Source: Psychrobacter sp. I-STPA10
GTDB lineage: Bacteria; Pseudomonadota; Gammaproteobacteria; Pseudomonadales; Moraxellaceae
NCBI RefSeq assembly: GCF_021012795.1
Contig: NZ_VFYU01000020.1
Location: forward strand, 1 to 64,000
Direction of reading: 5' to 3'
DNA length: 64,000 bases
The notes under the pieces: generated by a model
Seen by the model: the letters and a program-made list of their open reading frames with translations, nothing else
Told to the model about the DNA's origin: nothing
Databases searched by the model: none
Shown: one piece after another, positions 35,701-45,499 of the stretch
Numbering within the stretch: the stretch's first letter is position 1
Layout of the letters: each line of letters starts with the position of its first letter
Position numbers and translations under genes: made by a program

Positions 35701-37719
35701 CTATACTTGTAAGTTTAACTTGAGTTTAGTAATCTGTGGTTGCCCTAATGTTTGTAAGTATTGCATGACAGGGGACTTATTCAGACCTTCTTTTGCTGCC
35801 GCTTGAGCCATTAATATACGTTGTTTCTGGCGATTTTCAGGTATCTCTTGCTGCTGTTGTTGTATCCATTGTGGATCAACTTCCAGACGAACAATGGTTG
35901 TACCCAACTCTGCTTTTATTTTTGCAGCCAATGACTCAAAAGTGTTTTGTATATGTTTTGTATCAAATGCGACTTTTAACGTACTTTCACCCAAAATTTG
36001 CCCTGTCATAATCCCCTGTCTTGCCAGAGCCAACTGATCATGTGCCAAAATTTTGATTTGACGAGCATACTGTAACCAATAATCCCACTTTTGTGCTGTC
36101 CATTCACCTTCTAAAACTTGTTTAGCAGATTGTAGAAGCTGTCGTGGATCGTCATCATTAACGATGAGTGAAACTGGATCTTTGTCAGTCACTACTAACT
36201 GAGACATATTTTCAGTTAACTCTGTGTCTAGCGTATTCAGTTCTAAAGTGGTTTCTGGCTCATGAAGTTCAAATGTTGTTTTTGGTAGACGTTCTACATT
36301 CTCAGTTATGTTATTATAAATCATATCCTGAGTATTATCGTTATTTTGTGTACAATTAGTATAAGTAACTGGTACATCAGTCGCCATAATATCTATTGTA
36401 TCTATGGCTGCTATGTCATTATTATTCTGGCTACTGTCACTACTGGTATTATCAATACTTGTACTTTCAATAGTGGGCTCTTCTGTCTTATCTATATTTT
36501 GCTTGACATCATCTGTATCTACGCACACATCTCCTACTTCTGTCATCTGCATGTCTGTTGCAGATATCGCAATCGAAGCAGGAGCATTGACTTCGTTTGT
36601 AGCCAACGGACGAAAAGCCAATAATCTAAGCAAACACATCTCTAGTGCTTGTAATGGCGTATTAGCAAGCTTAATATTTTCTCGACCTTTTATGGTAATT
36701 TCATAATATAGCTGTAACACATCAGGGCTAATTTGCTCAGCAAGATGATAAATAGCCTCAGCATGGCTGCTACTAACATTTAAACTGATATCAGGCAATA
36801 TCTGTGCGAGTGCCACTTGATGTAGTAGCTCTGCTAATCCATCAAACATACTACCTGCATCAACAAGCTGAGCCCGCAGTTGCTCAATATGTGCTGCCAC
36901 TGCTTGTGTATCACCCACTGATATGGCAGTTAATAATGCCACTAAGTCTGCGCTGTCGATTAAGCCCAGCATATCATTAACCGTCTCATCCGTTAACTGC
37001 CCCTGTCCAAAGGCAATTGCTTGATCGGTCAAAGATAGAGCATCACGTACCGAGCCATGAGCAGCGTGTGCTAATTGCCACAATGCAGCTTCTGTAAATG
37101 GCACATGCTCTTGTGACAAGATATTTGCCAAATGTTCACTGATTGCTTGCTGTGGCAGTGGACGCAGCACAAACTGCAAACATCGTGAAATGATGGTAAT
37201 GGGTAGTTTTTGTGGGTCTGTGGTCGCCAGCAAAAACTTTACATGTGCTGGTGGTTCTTCTAAAGTCTTTAACAACGCATTAAAGCTATGTGTAGACAGC
37301 ATGTGTACTTCGTCAATTAAATAGACTTTGTAACGACCTTGCGTGGGTGCATAGGGCACATTATCAAGCAAATCACGCGTGTCTTCTACTTTGGTACGTG
37401 AGGCAGCATCAATCTCAATCAAATCAATAAAACGCCCGTCATCTATCGCCACGCAACTACTACATTGCCCACAAGGTTTACTACTCACACCTTTATCACA
37501 GTTTAGGCATTTGGCAAGAATACGTGCGATGGTGGTTTTTCCCACACCACGAGTTCCAGTAAATAAATACGCATGATGCAACCTATTGTGATCAATGGCA
37601 TTGATTAATGCTTTAGAGACATGCGTTTGCCCAACCAACTCATGAAAGTTTTTTGGGCGATATTTACGAGCAAGTACTTGATATGGTTGGATAGGCTGTG
37701 GCTGCGATTGCGAAAGCAT
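35701..37719 (-). CDS. dnaX: DNA polymerase III gamma/tau subunit
   Basis: Clamp-loader ATPase and polymerase organiser. Walker A GTRGVGKTT is at 55-63. The zinc cysteines are C71, C74, C83, C86 and C89 region (CLNC, CGQCSSC). Walker B is LIDEVH at 134-139 and the sensor is LLATTDPQ. Residues about 375-520 are a long acidic Asp/Asn/Thr/Ser-rich linker. The tau C-terminal domain follows (about 525-672). No A-AAA-AAG-type slippery site is visible in the linker, so a frameshifted gamma form is not evident. ybaB and recR, often downstream, are absent here. Confidence 0.96.
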   Translation of the reverse strand: MLSQSQPQPIQPYQVLARKYRPKNFHELVGQTHVSKALINAIDHNRLHHAYLFTGTRGVGKTTIARILAKCLNCDKGVSSKPCGQCSSCVAIDDGRFIDLIEIDAASRTKVEDTRDLLDNVPYAPTQGRYKVYLIDEVHMLSTHSFNALLKTLEEPPAHVKFLLATTDPQKLPITIISRCLQFVLRPLPQQAISEHLANILSQEHVPFTEAALWQLAHAAHGSVRDALSLTDQAIAFGQGQLTDETVNDMLGLIDSADLVALLTAISVGDTQAVAAHIEQLRAQLVDAGSMFDGLAELLHQVALAQILPDISLNVSSSHAEAIYHLAEQISPDVLQLYYEITIKGRENIKLANTPLQALEMCLLRLLAFRPLATNEVNAPASIAISATDMQMTEVGDVCVDTDDVKQNIDKTEEPTIESTSIDNTSSDSSQNNNDIAAIDTIDIMATDVPVTYTNCTQNNDNTQDMIYNNITENVERLPKTTFELHEPETTLELNTLDTELTENMSQLVVTDKDPVSLIVNDDDPRQLLQSAKQVLEGEWTAQKWDYWLQYARQIKILAHDQLALARQGIMTGQILGESTLKVAFDTKHIQNTFESLAAKIKAELGTTIVRLEVDPQWIQQQQQEIPENRQKQRILMAQAAAKEGLNKSPVMQYLQTLGQPQITKLKLNLQV

Positions 37720-37745
37720 AAAAAATTACCATCAACGATTTATTT

Positions 37746-37775
37746 AACAATATATTTAATAACAATATGTTTAAT
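37746..37775. repeat. 15-bp tandem repeat upstream of dnaX
   Basis: AACAATATATTTAAT is followed by AACAATATGTTTAAT and a decayed third unit, 27-57 bp ahead of the dnaX start. It is very AT-rich and could be an upstream promoter element or simply slippage. Confidence 0.6.
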
Positions 37776-37917
37776 AATGTATTTAAAATTAATATTTAGG
37801 ACAAACTAAGAAAAGAGATGGATTAAGTGTCTCATTGTATTCATTGAAATCATTTGACTTAATAGTCATGATTATAACCAATATCTATATTGCCTGTATA
37901 AAACAAAGGTTATGGTC

Positions 37918-39126
37918 TTATGTTTCACTAGATACTCGATGGTGGTACACATCCATCATCACTTCAAAGTCATCAGATGTTGGTTTTTGCGTCATATCAA
38001 AACCCAACAAAATCAAATCTGTTGTTGATGTATTGGCTAGGTTTATATTCATATCAAGTAGCAGCGTATCAAACTGCTTAGCAATAACCGCTTTACTAAA
38101 TTCACTCTGTGGATCTAAACCATAGATGACCATCATATAATGACAACCAAAATCAGTATAAAAACGTGGCTGACAAATATAACCTTGCTGTCTTTGTTGT
38201 TCTGTACTTTGATTATGTCTAATCAATACATCCACAAACTGCATACGCATATAGGTAGATGGAAACATCAACAATCGCAAAGTCGCTAATGGTACTTCCT
38301 GTTGTACCTGTTTATAGTTATTAACCCATCCTTGCACCAACTGTATCCAAGTAGCAGAGTATTTCTGCATATCATCTAATAGCGGCTGTAATGGCTCAGC
38401 CGTCACTTGATTGGTCATAATATACTGCAAATCTGTATCTGCTTGTTGTAATAACCCCATGGTTACCAGTTGTTGCTGTAGCTGGGTTTGCTGCACAAAA
38501 AATTCAGGAGAATGCATCAATGTATCTGCCAACTCAACCTCATTATCAAATGGCAGTTGCTCTGACATGATATGTCGATGAAAACCAAGATAGGATAAAA
38601 AATCACTGGGCGTTTGTAGTAACTCTGTCAGCCTTAATAAACTATGCAAAGAAAATACTTGTATAGCATTCACATCTTCGTCCAAATCTATGACACACTC
38701 TTCTTGAAAATACAGTCCACCATATTGATGCGGTATTGGATAAATATTTTGCTCATGCTTTACCGTTAGCAAGCTAATACCAACAAAATAAATCTGTGAT
38801 GTATTTGTGACGTCACTCTTCACATAAGGTACATTTTTTTTTCTAGATGGATATAGTTTGTAAAGTCGTTGATGCTGCTTTATTAACTCACTAACTGATT
38901 TTTGTTTTAATTTTGCCAGGACAGATCTTTTGACTTCCACCGTAGGTGACGTCAAAACTTCTTCGTGGACTAATAAAACCAATGTTGCTTGTGGAAACTC
39001 AAAAACAAAATCATAACCACGTGTTAACCACTTATTTTTTGATGTTGGATCAACTTGATAGATAGGCAAAAAAGATAATTGAAATATCGACTGCCAATCA
39101 AATTTTTGCGGTAGCACGGTTGACAT
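37918..39126 (-). CDS. Uncharacterised 402-residue protein
   Basis: I do not recognise this protein. It has no signal peptide, membrane helix or known catalytic motif. It is rich in Gln, Leu and aromatic residues. The first third alternates strands (YDFVFEFPQATLVLLVHEE, YFVGISLLTVKHEQ); the middle is helical and Gln-rich (QTQLQQQLVTMGLLQQA); the C-terminal part holds FYTDFGCHYMMVIYGLDPQSEF and ends in LILLGFDMTQKP. It lies between dnaX and lysS in one direction, with terminators separating it from lysS. The length and normal base use argue for a real, probably lineage-specific gene. Confidence 0.75.
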   Translation of the reverse strand: MSTVLPQKFDWQSIFQLSFLPIYQVDPTSKNKWLTRGYDFVFEFPQATLVLLVHEEVLTSPTVEVKRSVLAKLKQKSVSELIKQHQRLYKLYPSRKKNVPYVKSDVTNTSQIYFVGISLLTVKHEQNIYPIPHQYGGLYFQEECVIDLDEDVNAIQVFSLHSLLRLTELLQTPSDFLSYLGFHRHIMSEQLPFDNEVELADTLMHSPEFFVQQTQLQQQLVTMGLLQQADTDLQYIMTNQVTAEPLQPLLDDMQKYSATWIQLVQGWVNNYKQVQQEVPLATLRLLMFPSTYMRMQFVDVLIRHNQSTEQQRQQGYICQPRFYTDFGCHYMMVIYGLDPQSEFSKAVIAKQFDTLLLDMNINLANTSTTDLILLGFDMTQKPTSDDFEVMMDVYHHRVSSET

Positions 39127-39286
39127 AGTTATTCCTTTAGTTATTATATCGCCATTCTAAAAACATTTTATCATGAAAATTTATTATAATATTTTTTATT
39201 TTTAATAACTCTTTGATCATGCCGAACAAATTTCAGCATGATGCAGCTGATGCCGATATAGTAATAGAGATAACCACAATAGTAAC

Positions 39287-39324
39287 AAAGGCTCTAAATC
39301 CAATGCAACGATTTAGAGCCTTTT
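39287..39324 (-). terminator. lysS terminator hairpin
   Basis: AAAGGCTCTAAATC pairs with GATTTAGAGCCTTT (about 14 bp) with a 9-nt loop, 20 bp past the lysS stop. The minus-strand T-tract is short. Confidence 0.75.
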
Positions 39325-39344
39325 AGATTAACTGCCAACAGATA

Positions 39345-40877
39345 TTAGCTACCTTTACGGCGCATGTGCGGGAACAAAATCACATCACGAATACTTGCCG
39401 CATCGGTAAATAACATCACCAAACGGTCGATACCAATACCCTCACCTGCGGTCGGTGGTAAACCGTACGACAATGCCTCGATATAATCTTCATCAAAGTG
39501 CATCGCTTCATCATCACCTGCATCTTTTTCGGCAACTTGTCCACGGAAACGCTCGGCTTGATCGGCAGGGTCGTTTAGCTCACTAAAGCCATTTGCCAAC
39601 TCACGACCACCAATAAATAGCTCAAAGCGGTCGGTAATCTCAGGATTGTCATCATTACGCCGCGCCAGTGGTGATGTCTCAGCAGGATATTCAGTGATAA
39701 ACGTCGGCTGACGGAGTTTGTGCTCTGCGGTTTCTTCAAAGATAATGGTTTGCAGTTTACCAATACCAAAGCCTTCTTTGACTTGCTGCTTTAAGGTATT
39801 TTGCGCATAATCGGCTAAATACTCACGGTCATCAATTTTGCTCATGTCAAAATCTTCGGCATATTGCGTAATCGCCTCTTTCATGGTTAAGCGAGCAAAT
39901 GGCGCTTTTAGGCTGATACTCTCTTCTTGATAGGTCAGCTCAGTGCTGCCCAAAATATCATTGGCTAATTGATTGAACAGACGCTCAGTTAAATCCATCA
40001 AATCACGATAATCAGCATAAGCCTGATAAAACTCAATCATAGTAAATTCAGGATTATGACGGGTGGATACACCTTCATTACGAAAACTACGGTTAATCTC
40101 AAATACACGCTCAAAGCCACCAACAACCAAGCGTTTAAGGTATAACTCAGGCGCAATACGTAAATATAATGGCATATCTAAGGCATTATGATGAGTAATA
40201 AATGGACGCGCCACCGCACCACCGGGGATTGGGTGCATCATTGGCGTTTCCACCTCCATAAAGCGTTCATTTAGCATAAATTTGCGAATACCACTAATCA
40301 CCTGACTGCGAATAATAAAGGTATCACGACTGGCTTCATTGGTCATCAAATCTAAATGACGATTACGATAACGTGCTTCGACATCGGCTAAGCCATGAAA
40401 TTTATTTGGCATCGGACGCAAAGATTTGGTTAATAAAGTAATCTCTTCGATATGCACATACAAATCACCTTTACCCGAACGACCGATATAACCTGATACG
40501 CCCACGATATCGCCTAAATCAAGTGATTTAATCAATGCCAATGTGTCTTTATCAAGCTCTTTACGTGCAACATAAAGCTGAATACGCCCTGTCATATCTT
40601 GAATGACGATAAACGCACCCCGATTGAGCATCACCCGTCCTGCAACATTCACTTGGGTTTTGTCGCCTGCTGCTGCCTTCTCTTCAATTTCTTGTTTAGA
40701 AATATCGGCAAACTTGGTCTGCAAATCTTGGGCATAATCAGTGCGTTTAAACGCATTGGGATAGGCAGGCTTGCCCGTTGCGGCTATTTCATCAAGTTTG
40801 GCTTGACGCTGAGCAATCAGCTCATTGGCATCTTGTGGGTTTTCGTTTTGCTCTGGTTGCGTTTTTTGTTGCGACAT
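39345..40877 (-). CDS. lysS: Lysyl-tRNA synthetase, class II
   Basis: Charges tRNA-Lys with lysine. An N-terminal OB fold ([20 protein letters not shown]) is followed by the class II core. Motif 1 lies near [21 protein letters not shown]. Motif 2 is [21 protein letters not shown], and motif 3 is [14 protein letters not shown]. At 510 residues it has the usual length (about 500). The N-terminal 20 residues are Gln/Glu/Asn-rich. prfA begins upstream in the same direction; its stop is 70 bp before the lysS start, so prfA-lysS may form one transcript. Confidence 0.97.
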   Translation of the reverse strand: MSQQKTQPEQNENPQDANELIAQRQAKLDEIAATGKPAYPNAFKRTDYAQDLQTKFADISKQEIEEKAAAGDKTQVNVAGRVMLNRGAFIVIQDMTGRIQLYVARKELDKDTLALIKSLDLGDIVGVSGYIGRSGKGDLYVHIEEITLLTKSLRPMPNKFHGLADVEARYRNRHLDLMTNEASRDTFIIRSQVISGIRKFMLNERFMEVETPMMHPIPGGAVARPFITHHNALDMPLYLRIAPELYLKRLVVGGFERVFEINRSFRNEGVSTRHNPEFTMIEFYQAYADYRDLMDLTERLFNQLANDILGSTELTYQEESISLKAPFARLTMKEAITQYAEDFDMSKIDDREYLADYAQNTLKQQVKEGFGIGKLQTIIFEETAEHKLRQPTFITEYPAETSPLARRNDDNPEITDRFELFIGGRELANGFSELNDPADQAERFRGQVAEKDAGDDEAMHFDEDYIEALSYGLPPTAGEGIGIDRLVMLFTDAASIRDVILFPHMRRKGS

Positions 40878-40947
40878 AAAGTTTCCTAGTCTTTGATAAA
40901 TTCAATCAATCATGTAAAAAAATAATAAGCAATAACCTAAAAACTGT

Positions 40948-42039
40948 TTATTCCTCACCACCAATACTTGCCATTAAGTCTGCCTGATGCTCACGTAATA
41001 ACGCATCAAGTAGCTCATCTAAATCACCTTCCATAATTGCATCAAGCTTATATAATGTTAGGTTAATACGATGATCCGTCATGCGTCCTTGTGGATAGTT
41101 ATAGGTGCGGATACGCTCACTGCGGTCGCCACTACCGACCAAATCACGACGCATTTCATCTGCGGTATCCACTTGTGCTTGCACTTTGGCTTGCTGAATA
41201 CGAGAGACTAACATTTTCATCGCTTTATCACGGTTTTTATGTTGGCTACGCTCTTGTTGACACTCTACCACTGTACCTGTGGGAATATGTGTTAAACGTA
41301 CCGCTGAGTCAGTGGTGTTGACGTGCTGACCACCTGCGCCACTTGAGCGGAAAGTATCCATACGAATATCGGCAGGGTTAATATCCACCGTATCATCAAT
41401 TTCTACTTCTGGCATCACCGCCACCGTACACGCTGAGGTATGCACCCGCCCTTGACTTTCAGTTTCTGGCACACGTTGCACCCGATGAGCCCCTGATTCA
41501 AACTTTAAGCGACCATATACGCCCGTTCCTGATACTCGGGTGATGATTTCTTTATAACCACCATGCTCACCTTCATTGGCAGACAATACTTCTACCGTCC
41601 AGCCTTGTGAGGACGCATAACGCTCATACATACGGAACAAATCACCTGAGAAAATTGCCGCTTCATCACCGCCCGTTCCTGCACGTATTTCCAAAAAGGC
41701 AGGCACTTTGTCATTAGGATCTTTGGGCAACATCATCACATTGAGCTCTTCTTCCATATCAATAATGGCTTGGCGAGCGAAGTCAATCTCTTCTTGCATC
41801 ATCTCTTTCATATCAGGATCAGAAGCTTCGGTAAGCATCTCTTCAGCATCAGCTTGGTCAGCTTCGGCTTGCAAATAACGCTGCCACAGTGTGGTGATTT
41901 CGCTTAAATCGCTGTGCTCCATCGACAGCTCACGAAACTGATTATTATCACTGATCACATCAGGGTCAGAGAGTAAGGCGGTGACCTCTTCATAACGGTC
42001 AACCATTTGGTCTAAACGTAAACGTAGGGATTCTTTCAT
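40948..42039 (-). CDS. prfA: Peptide chain release factor 1
   Basis: Recognises UAA and UAG and triggers peptide release. The catalytic GGQ is at 236-238 in [10 protein letters not shown]. The stop-codon-reading PxT tripeptide is Pro-Glu-Thr at 191-193 (PAT in E. coli). The C-terminal [19 protein letters not shown] is diagnostic of RF1. It is 363 residues and full length. Its GGQ methyltransferase PrmC is often the next gene, but here it is encoded separately at 47070-48050. A terminator for the KAS III gene lies in the 130-bp gap upstream. Confidence 0.97.
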   Translation of the reverse strand: MKESLRLRLDQMVDRYEEVTALLSDPDVISDNNQFRELSMEHSDLSEITTLWQRYLQAEADQADAEEMLTEASDPDMKEMMQEEIDFARQAIIDMEEELNVMMLPKDPNDKVPAFLEIRAGTGGDEAAIFSGDLFRMYERYASSQGWTVEVLSANEGEHGGYKEIITRVSGTGVYGRLKFESGAHRVQRVPETESQGRVHTSACTVAVMPEVEIDDTVDINPADIRMDTFRSSGAGGQHVNTTDSAVRLTHIPTGTVVECQQERSQHKNRDKAMKMLVSRIQQAKVQAQVDTADEMRRDLVGSGDRSERIRTYNYPQGRMTDHRINLTLYKLDAIMEGDLDELLDALLREHQADLMASIGGEE

Positions 42040-42083
42040 AGTCGGTTATTTTAATCGTGTCGAAATAAGAAGAGGATTATAGC

Positions 42084-42118
42084 AAAAAACCCAACCCATC
42101 ACAGTGACAGGTTGAGTC
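42084..42118 (-). terminator. Terminator after the KAS III gene
   Basis: On the minus strand ACTCAACC pairs with GGTTGGGT (one G-T pair) around a 12-nt loop, followed by a run of six T. Confidence 0.8.
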
Positions 42119-42172
42119 TTTATACAAATTTTGACAAGGTTTTATCTATTGTCCTATAAAAGGGGGACAGAT

Positions 42173-43318
42173 TTATACCTTTTTCACCAATACCGAACCA
42201 ATCGAATAGCCTGCACCAAACGAGCAAATTACCCCAATATCACCGCTTGCTAACTGATCTTTATAACGATGGAATACAATCATCGGACTAGCTGAGCTGG
42301 TATTGGCAAACTCATCAATCACACTTGGAGCAATAGACTTATCGGCATCACGACCTACCACGGTACGCAAAATTAAATCAAGCATATTGGCATTGGCTTG
42401 ATGTAGCCACATCATTTTTACATCAGCGGCTGTCATGTCATTTTCTTGTAGATGGGTGGTGATAATCTCGGATACTTTGGGGCACACTTCCCGAAATACT
42501 TTACGACCATTTTGTGAAAATAGCTTATCAGTGACTGGCTCTTTGAGATCAGGATACATTGGTGTCCCTGCCGCCAAAAATTCAGAGCGATCCATAAAGC
42601 CATATTCATTTTTGATATTGGTCGAAAATTGGGTAAATAATTTGCTGTCCAAAATCTCATAGCCTTTGGGAGTATCTAGCGCTTCAATAATAGACGCTGT
42701 TGCCACATCACCAAAAATAAAGTGGCTATCACGATTACGCCAGTTAAGATGCGCTGAGGTAATCTCTACATTGACCACCGCAATGCGTTTACCAAGCCCT
42801 GAACGAATAGATCCCACTGCCTGTGCCAAACCAAATGTCGCTGCACTACAAGCCACATTCATATCAAATGCAAACCCACCAACCATACCAATGGCATTTT
42901 GCACTTCGATAGAAACCGCAGGATAAGTACGCTGGAAATTTGAACACGCAAAAATAATGCCATCCAAATCAGTAGCCTGTAACCCTGCATCTTTTAGCGC
43001 ATCTTGTACTGCTGCAACACCCATTTCTGCCATGACAGACAGCTCTTCACCCAGATTGCGATAGGCAATCACAGGTGCCATGATATTAGGGTCTAAAATA
43101 CCCGACTTTTCCATCACGTAGCGCGACTTAATGCCCGATACTTTTTCGATAAACTCTGCCGATGAGTGTTGTAGTGGCTCAATGTCACCTGCCTCAATCT
43201 GGGCTTGATGCTCCTCATTATAATTATCTACATACTGATTAAATGAATTGACCAATTCTTCATTACTAATGCTGTATGGTGGAATGTAAAGCCCTGTACC
43301 AGTGATACAAAGAGTCAT
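42173..43318 (-). CDS. Beta-ketoacyl-ACP synthase III family enzyme (FabH-like)
   Basis: A 381-residue thiolase-fold condensing enzyme. The Cys-His-Asn triad is visible: C157 in [11 protein letters not shown]306 in [11 protein letters not shown] and N339 in [10 protein letters not shown]. It is about 60 residues longer than E. coli FabH (317), with an extra N-terminal segment at about 28-55 ([22 protein letters not shown]). That plan resembles the Pseudomonas PA3286 type, which condenses acyl-CoA from beta-oxidation with malonyl-ACP; I recall that similarity and did not test it. It is not in a fab operon. The substrate is therefore inferred. Confidence 0.9.
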   Translation of the reverse strand: MTLCITGTGLYIPPYSISNEELVNSFNQYVDNYNEEHQAQIEAGDIEPLQHSSAEFIEKVSGIKSRYVMEKSGILDPNIMAPVIAYRNLGEELSVMAEMGVAAVQDALKDAGLQATDLDGIIFACSNFQRTYPAVSIEVQNAIGMVGGFAFDMNVACSAATFGLAQAVGSIRSGLGKRIAVVNVEITSAHLNWRNRDSHFIFGDVATASIIEALDTPKGYEILDSKLFTQFSTNIKNEYGFMDRSEFLAAGTPMYPDLKEPVTDKLFSQNGRKVFREVCPKVSEIITTHLQENDMTAADVKMMWLHQANANMLDLILRTVVGRDADKSIAPSVIDEFANTSSASPMIVFHRYKDQLASGDIGVICSFGAGYSIGSVLVKKV

Positions 43319-43560
43319 GGTATCGTCCTTATGTGTTAGATGCTTAATGTTAATTACTTAATTAAAGAATAGTTAGCGAATCATTTGCTAACTCATATTT
43401 ACAAAATTTAGTGAATAATTGTAAACTCAATATTGATACGGGTTATTATGCCTTGATTTCACAAATTTGACCATATTTTGTTACACTTATTGGTGTGTTG
43501 GTATGGCATTGGGTTATATTGTTATAATGTCAGCAAGATTATAAATAAACAAAATATAAA

Positions 43561-43700
43561 CCTCACTCTCAACTTCAACCCCCTCCTAGCCTCCCCCTTA
43601 AGAAAGGGGGAGGAACTGGTTTTTAAGTCCTCCCCTTACTTCAAGGGGAGGGTTTGGGAGGGGTCATATATCAATTTAGTAAAATAAGTTGAGAGCGAGG
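43561..43700. repeat. 140-bp MITE-like element, copy 2
   Basis: The second copy of the element at 31389-31528, in the same orientation. Its ends are CCTCACTCTCAACTT and AAGTTGAGAGCGAGG (one mismatch). TA follows the right end, but the left flank is AA, so no intact TA duplication is seen. It lies in the 480-bp gap between the divergent KAS III and pnuC genes. The rest of that gap is AT-rich and shows no gene. Confidence 0.85.
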
Positions 43701-43831
43701 TAATATAATGAAAATTATACTGAACCCTCTTAACCCTATCTTTAAGAATCACACACTTTTTAGCCCTATAAACTTTGTACAATTCTAACCACTAGTATAG
43801 AATGCTTCTCATTCACTTAGGAAGTACGGCT

Positions 43832-44548
43832 ATGTTAGAAATTTTTAATTGGTTATTTGGACAATATGCCGAATATGAACCCATATTTATCACCCTTGAA
43901 TTAATCGCCTCTGCATTTGGCATTGCCAGTGTATTACTGGCACGCAAAGGTAATGTGCTCGTTTATCCTGTGGGATTGGTCAGTACCGCCTTATATGTCT
44001 ATCTCTTATGGAATTGGCAGCTATTTGGCGACATGCTGATTAATGCTTACTATACCGCTATGAGTTTATATGGCTGGTATAACTGGTCACAAAACTCTGA
44101 CGCTAATAATGGCAGCTCTGATGATAATACCGTGCGAATTGAACGTATGACAAGCCGTGACCTGCCTATTATGCTGACGCTTGCCAGTGTTACTGTCGCC
44201 TTTGTGGCGTTGGTTTATTATTTCCGCCCTGTGATAAACAATAACTTTAGCTTTGATGGTGCTGTCATGGGGTTACATTTATTCACATGGGTGGACTATG
44301 CTGATATGCTGACCACCGCCTTATTTTTGATGGGTATGTGGCTGATGGCAAGCCGAAAAATCGAAAACTGGATCGTCTGGATTATCGCTGATAGTATCTC
44401 AGTGCCGTTATATTTTTATAAAGGTTATACCTTTACTTCGGTGCAATACATTATCTTCACTGCCATTGCCATTTGGGCTTATATCGGCTGGCGTAAACTG
44501 TATCGTGAGCAACAACTCACCCACACACCTAACGCCAGACTTGCCTAA
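43832..44548 (+). CDS. pnuC: Nicotinamide riboside transporter PnuC
   Basis: A 238-residue inner-membrane facilitator for nicotinamide riboside (or a related vitamin). It has seven predicted helices. The helix-end motif GWYNWSQ (WxxW type) and NAYYTAMSLYGWYNW are typical, as is the closing AYIGWRKLY. The ATG at 43832 is chosen because AGGAAG lies 8 bp upstream; a start at 43802 would add ten residues without a site. The kinase gene follows after 2 bp, so the pair is an operon: uptake, then trapping by phosphorylation. Confidence 0.94.
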   Translation: MLEIFNWLFGQYAEYEPIFITLELIASAFGIASVLLARKGNVLVYPVGLVSTALYVYLLWNWQLFGDMLINAYYTAMSLYGWYNWSQNSDANNGSSDDNTVRIERMTSRDLPIMLTLASVTVAFVALVYYFRPVINNNFSFDGAVMGLHLFTWVDYADMLTTALFLMGMWLMASRKIENWIVWIIADSISVPLYFYKGYTFTSVQYIIFTAIAIWAYIGWRKLYREQQLTHTPNARLA

Positions 44549-44550
44549 TT

Positions 44551-45153
44551 ATGCAAAATTCCAACCCAACACTCACCGCTTATCAGCCTAACTTAACCAC
44601 CTGTGACCTTAGCCAATATCAGCCAGAGTCAATCACTAAAGTGCTGATATTGGGAGCAGAAAGTACAGGAAAGACAACCCTGTGTCAGGACTTAGCAAGC
44701 TATTATAATGAGCCGTGGGTGCTTGAATATATGCGTCCCTATTTGCAAGAAAAATGGGATAAAGAGCAAAAAAGCTGTGCATGGGATGACTTGTTACCCA
44801 TCGCACAAGGACAGATTGACTTAGAAAATAAATTGGCAAAGCAAGCAAAACACTATCTATTTTGTGATACCGCATTGTTTGAATTGATGGTCTATGCGTA
44901 TTTGTACTATGATGACTGCCCCTGCCCCATAGAAACGGCTGCGTTATCGCACCATTATGATTTGATTTTACTCACCAAAGTCGATGTGCCGTGGGTCGCT
45001 GATGACTTGCGTGATTGCCCCAATGGACGCGAGAGAATTGCCCAAACATTTGCTGATACCCTTACTAAATACAATAAACCTTTTCGCTTCATTGGTGGCG
45101 ATAGACAGCAACGGGTAAAAACGGTGGCAGGATGGTTAGCAGAGTTTAAATGA
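44551..45153 (+). CDS. NadR-type ribosylnicotinamide kinase
   Basis: A 200-residue P-loop protein matching the C-terminal kinase domain of NadR, which phosphorylates nicotinamide riboside to NMN. Walker A GAESTGKTTL is at about 34-43, followed by EPWVLEYMRPYL, FCDTALFELMVYAYLYY and LTKVDVPWVADDLRD. The C-terminal FIGGDRQQRVKTVAGWL is also NadR-like. The HTH regulator and the NMN adenylyltransferase domains of enteric NadR are missing, so another enzyme must finish NAD. It starts 2 bp after the pnuC stop. Confidence 0.92.
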   Translation: MQNSNPTLTAYQPNLTTCDLSQYQPESITKVLILGAESTGKTTLCQDLASYYNEPWVLEYMRPYLQEKWDKEQKSCAWDDLLPIAQGQIDLENKLAKQAKHYLFCDTALFELMVYAYLYYDDCPCPIETAALSHHYDLILLTKVDVPWVADDLRDCPNGRERIAQTFADTLTKYNKPFRFIGGDRQQRVKTVAGWLAEFK

Positions 45154-45190
45154 TGCACATATGATTACTCAAAACTCATTTATATAGCAA

Positions 45191-45361
45191 TCAAAACCAA
45201 TTTTCTGCCACATACCAACCGACAAATATACCAACCGTACCCCCAATCAACCCCATCACCAGACTGGTGGGTGACCAATCACTGGCACCAAATAAGCCTG
45301 CGATAAAACTGCCCAAATAACCAAAAACCACACTACCAACTGCCATCATAAAACGATTCAT
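45191..45361 (-). CDS. Small two-helix membrane protein (56 residues)
   Basis: A short gene reading MNRFMMAVGSVVFGYLGSF at its start and ending in GWYVAENWF. Residues about 5-24 and 34-52 are hydrophobic Gly-rich helices joined by a GASDWSPTS loop, similar in style to small stress membrane proteins. AAGGAAT lies 6 bp ahead of the ATG, a good ribosome-binding site. It is encoded opposite to pnuC and the lipoprotein gene. The function is unknown. Confidence 0.72.
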   Translation of the reverse strand: MNRFMMAVGSVVFGYLGSFIAGLFGASDWSPTSLVMGLIGGTVGIFVGWYVAENWF

Positions 45362-45499
45362 TTTTTATTCCTTTAATAAATGTAGTAATATAATCACTTA
45401 ATTAAACTTTAATTTAAATAGATTATACTCGTACTTATCTGGCTTATATATAGTCCATTATCAACAAAAACCTTTACATACTGACTTTGGAACACACCC

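Noticed and set aside
36346-36706. Antisense frames across the dnaX linker
   Set aside because: They arise from the low-complexity Asp/Asn/Thr codons of dnaX and have no start signals.
35701-37719. Programmed -1 frameshift in dnaX
   Set aside because: No A-AAA-AAG-type heptamer with a following stem was found on the coding strand of the linker region.
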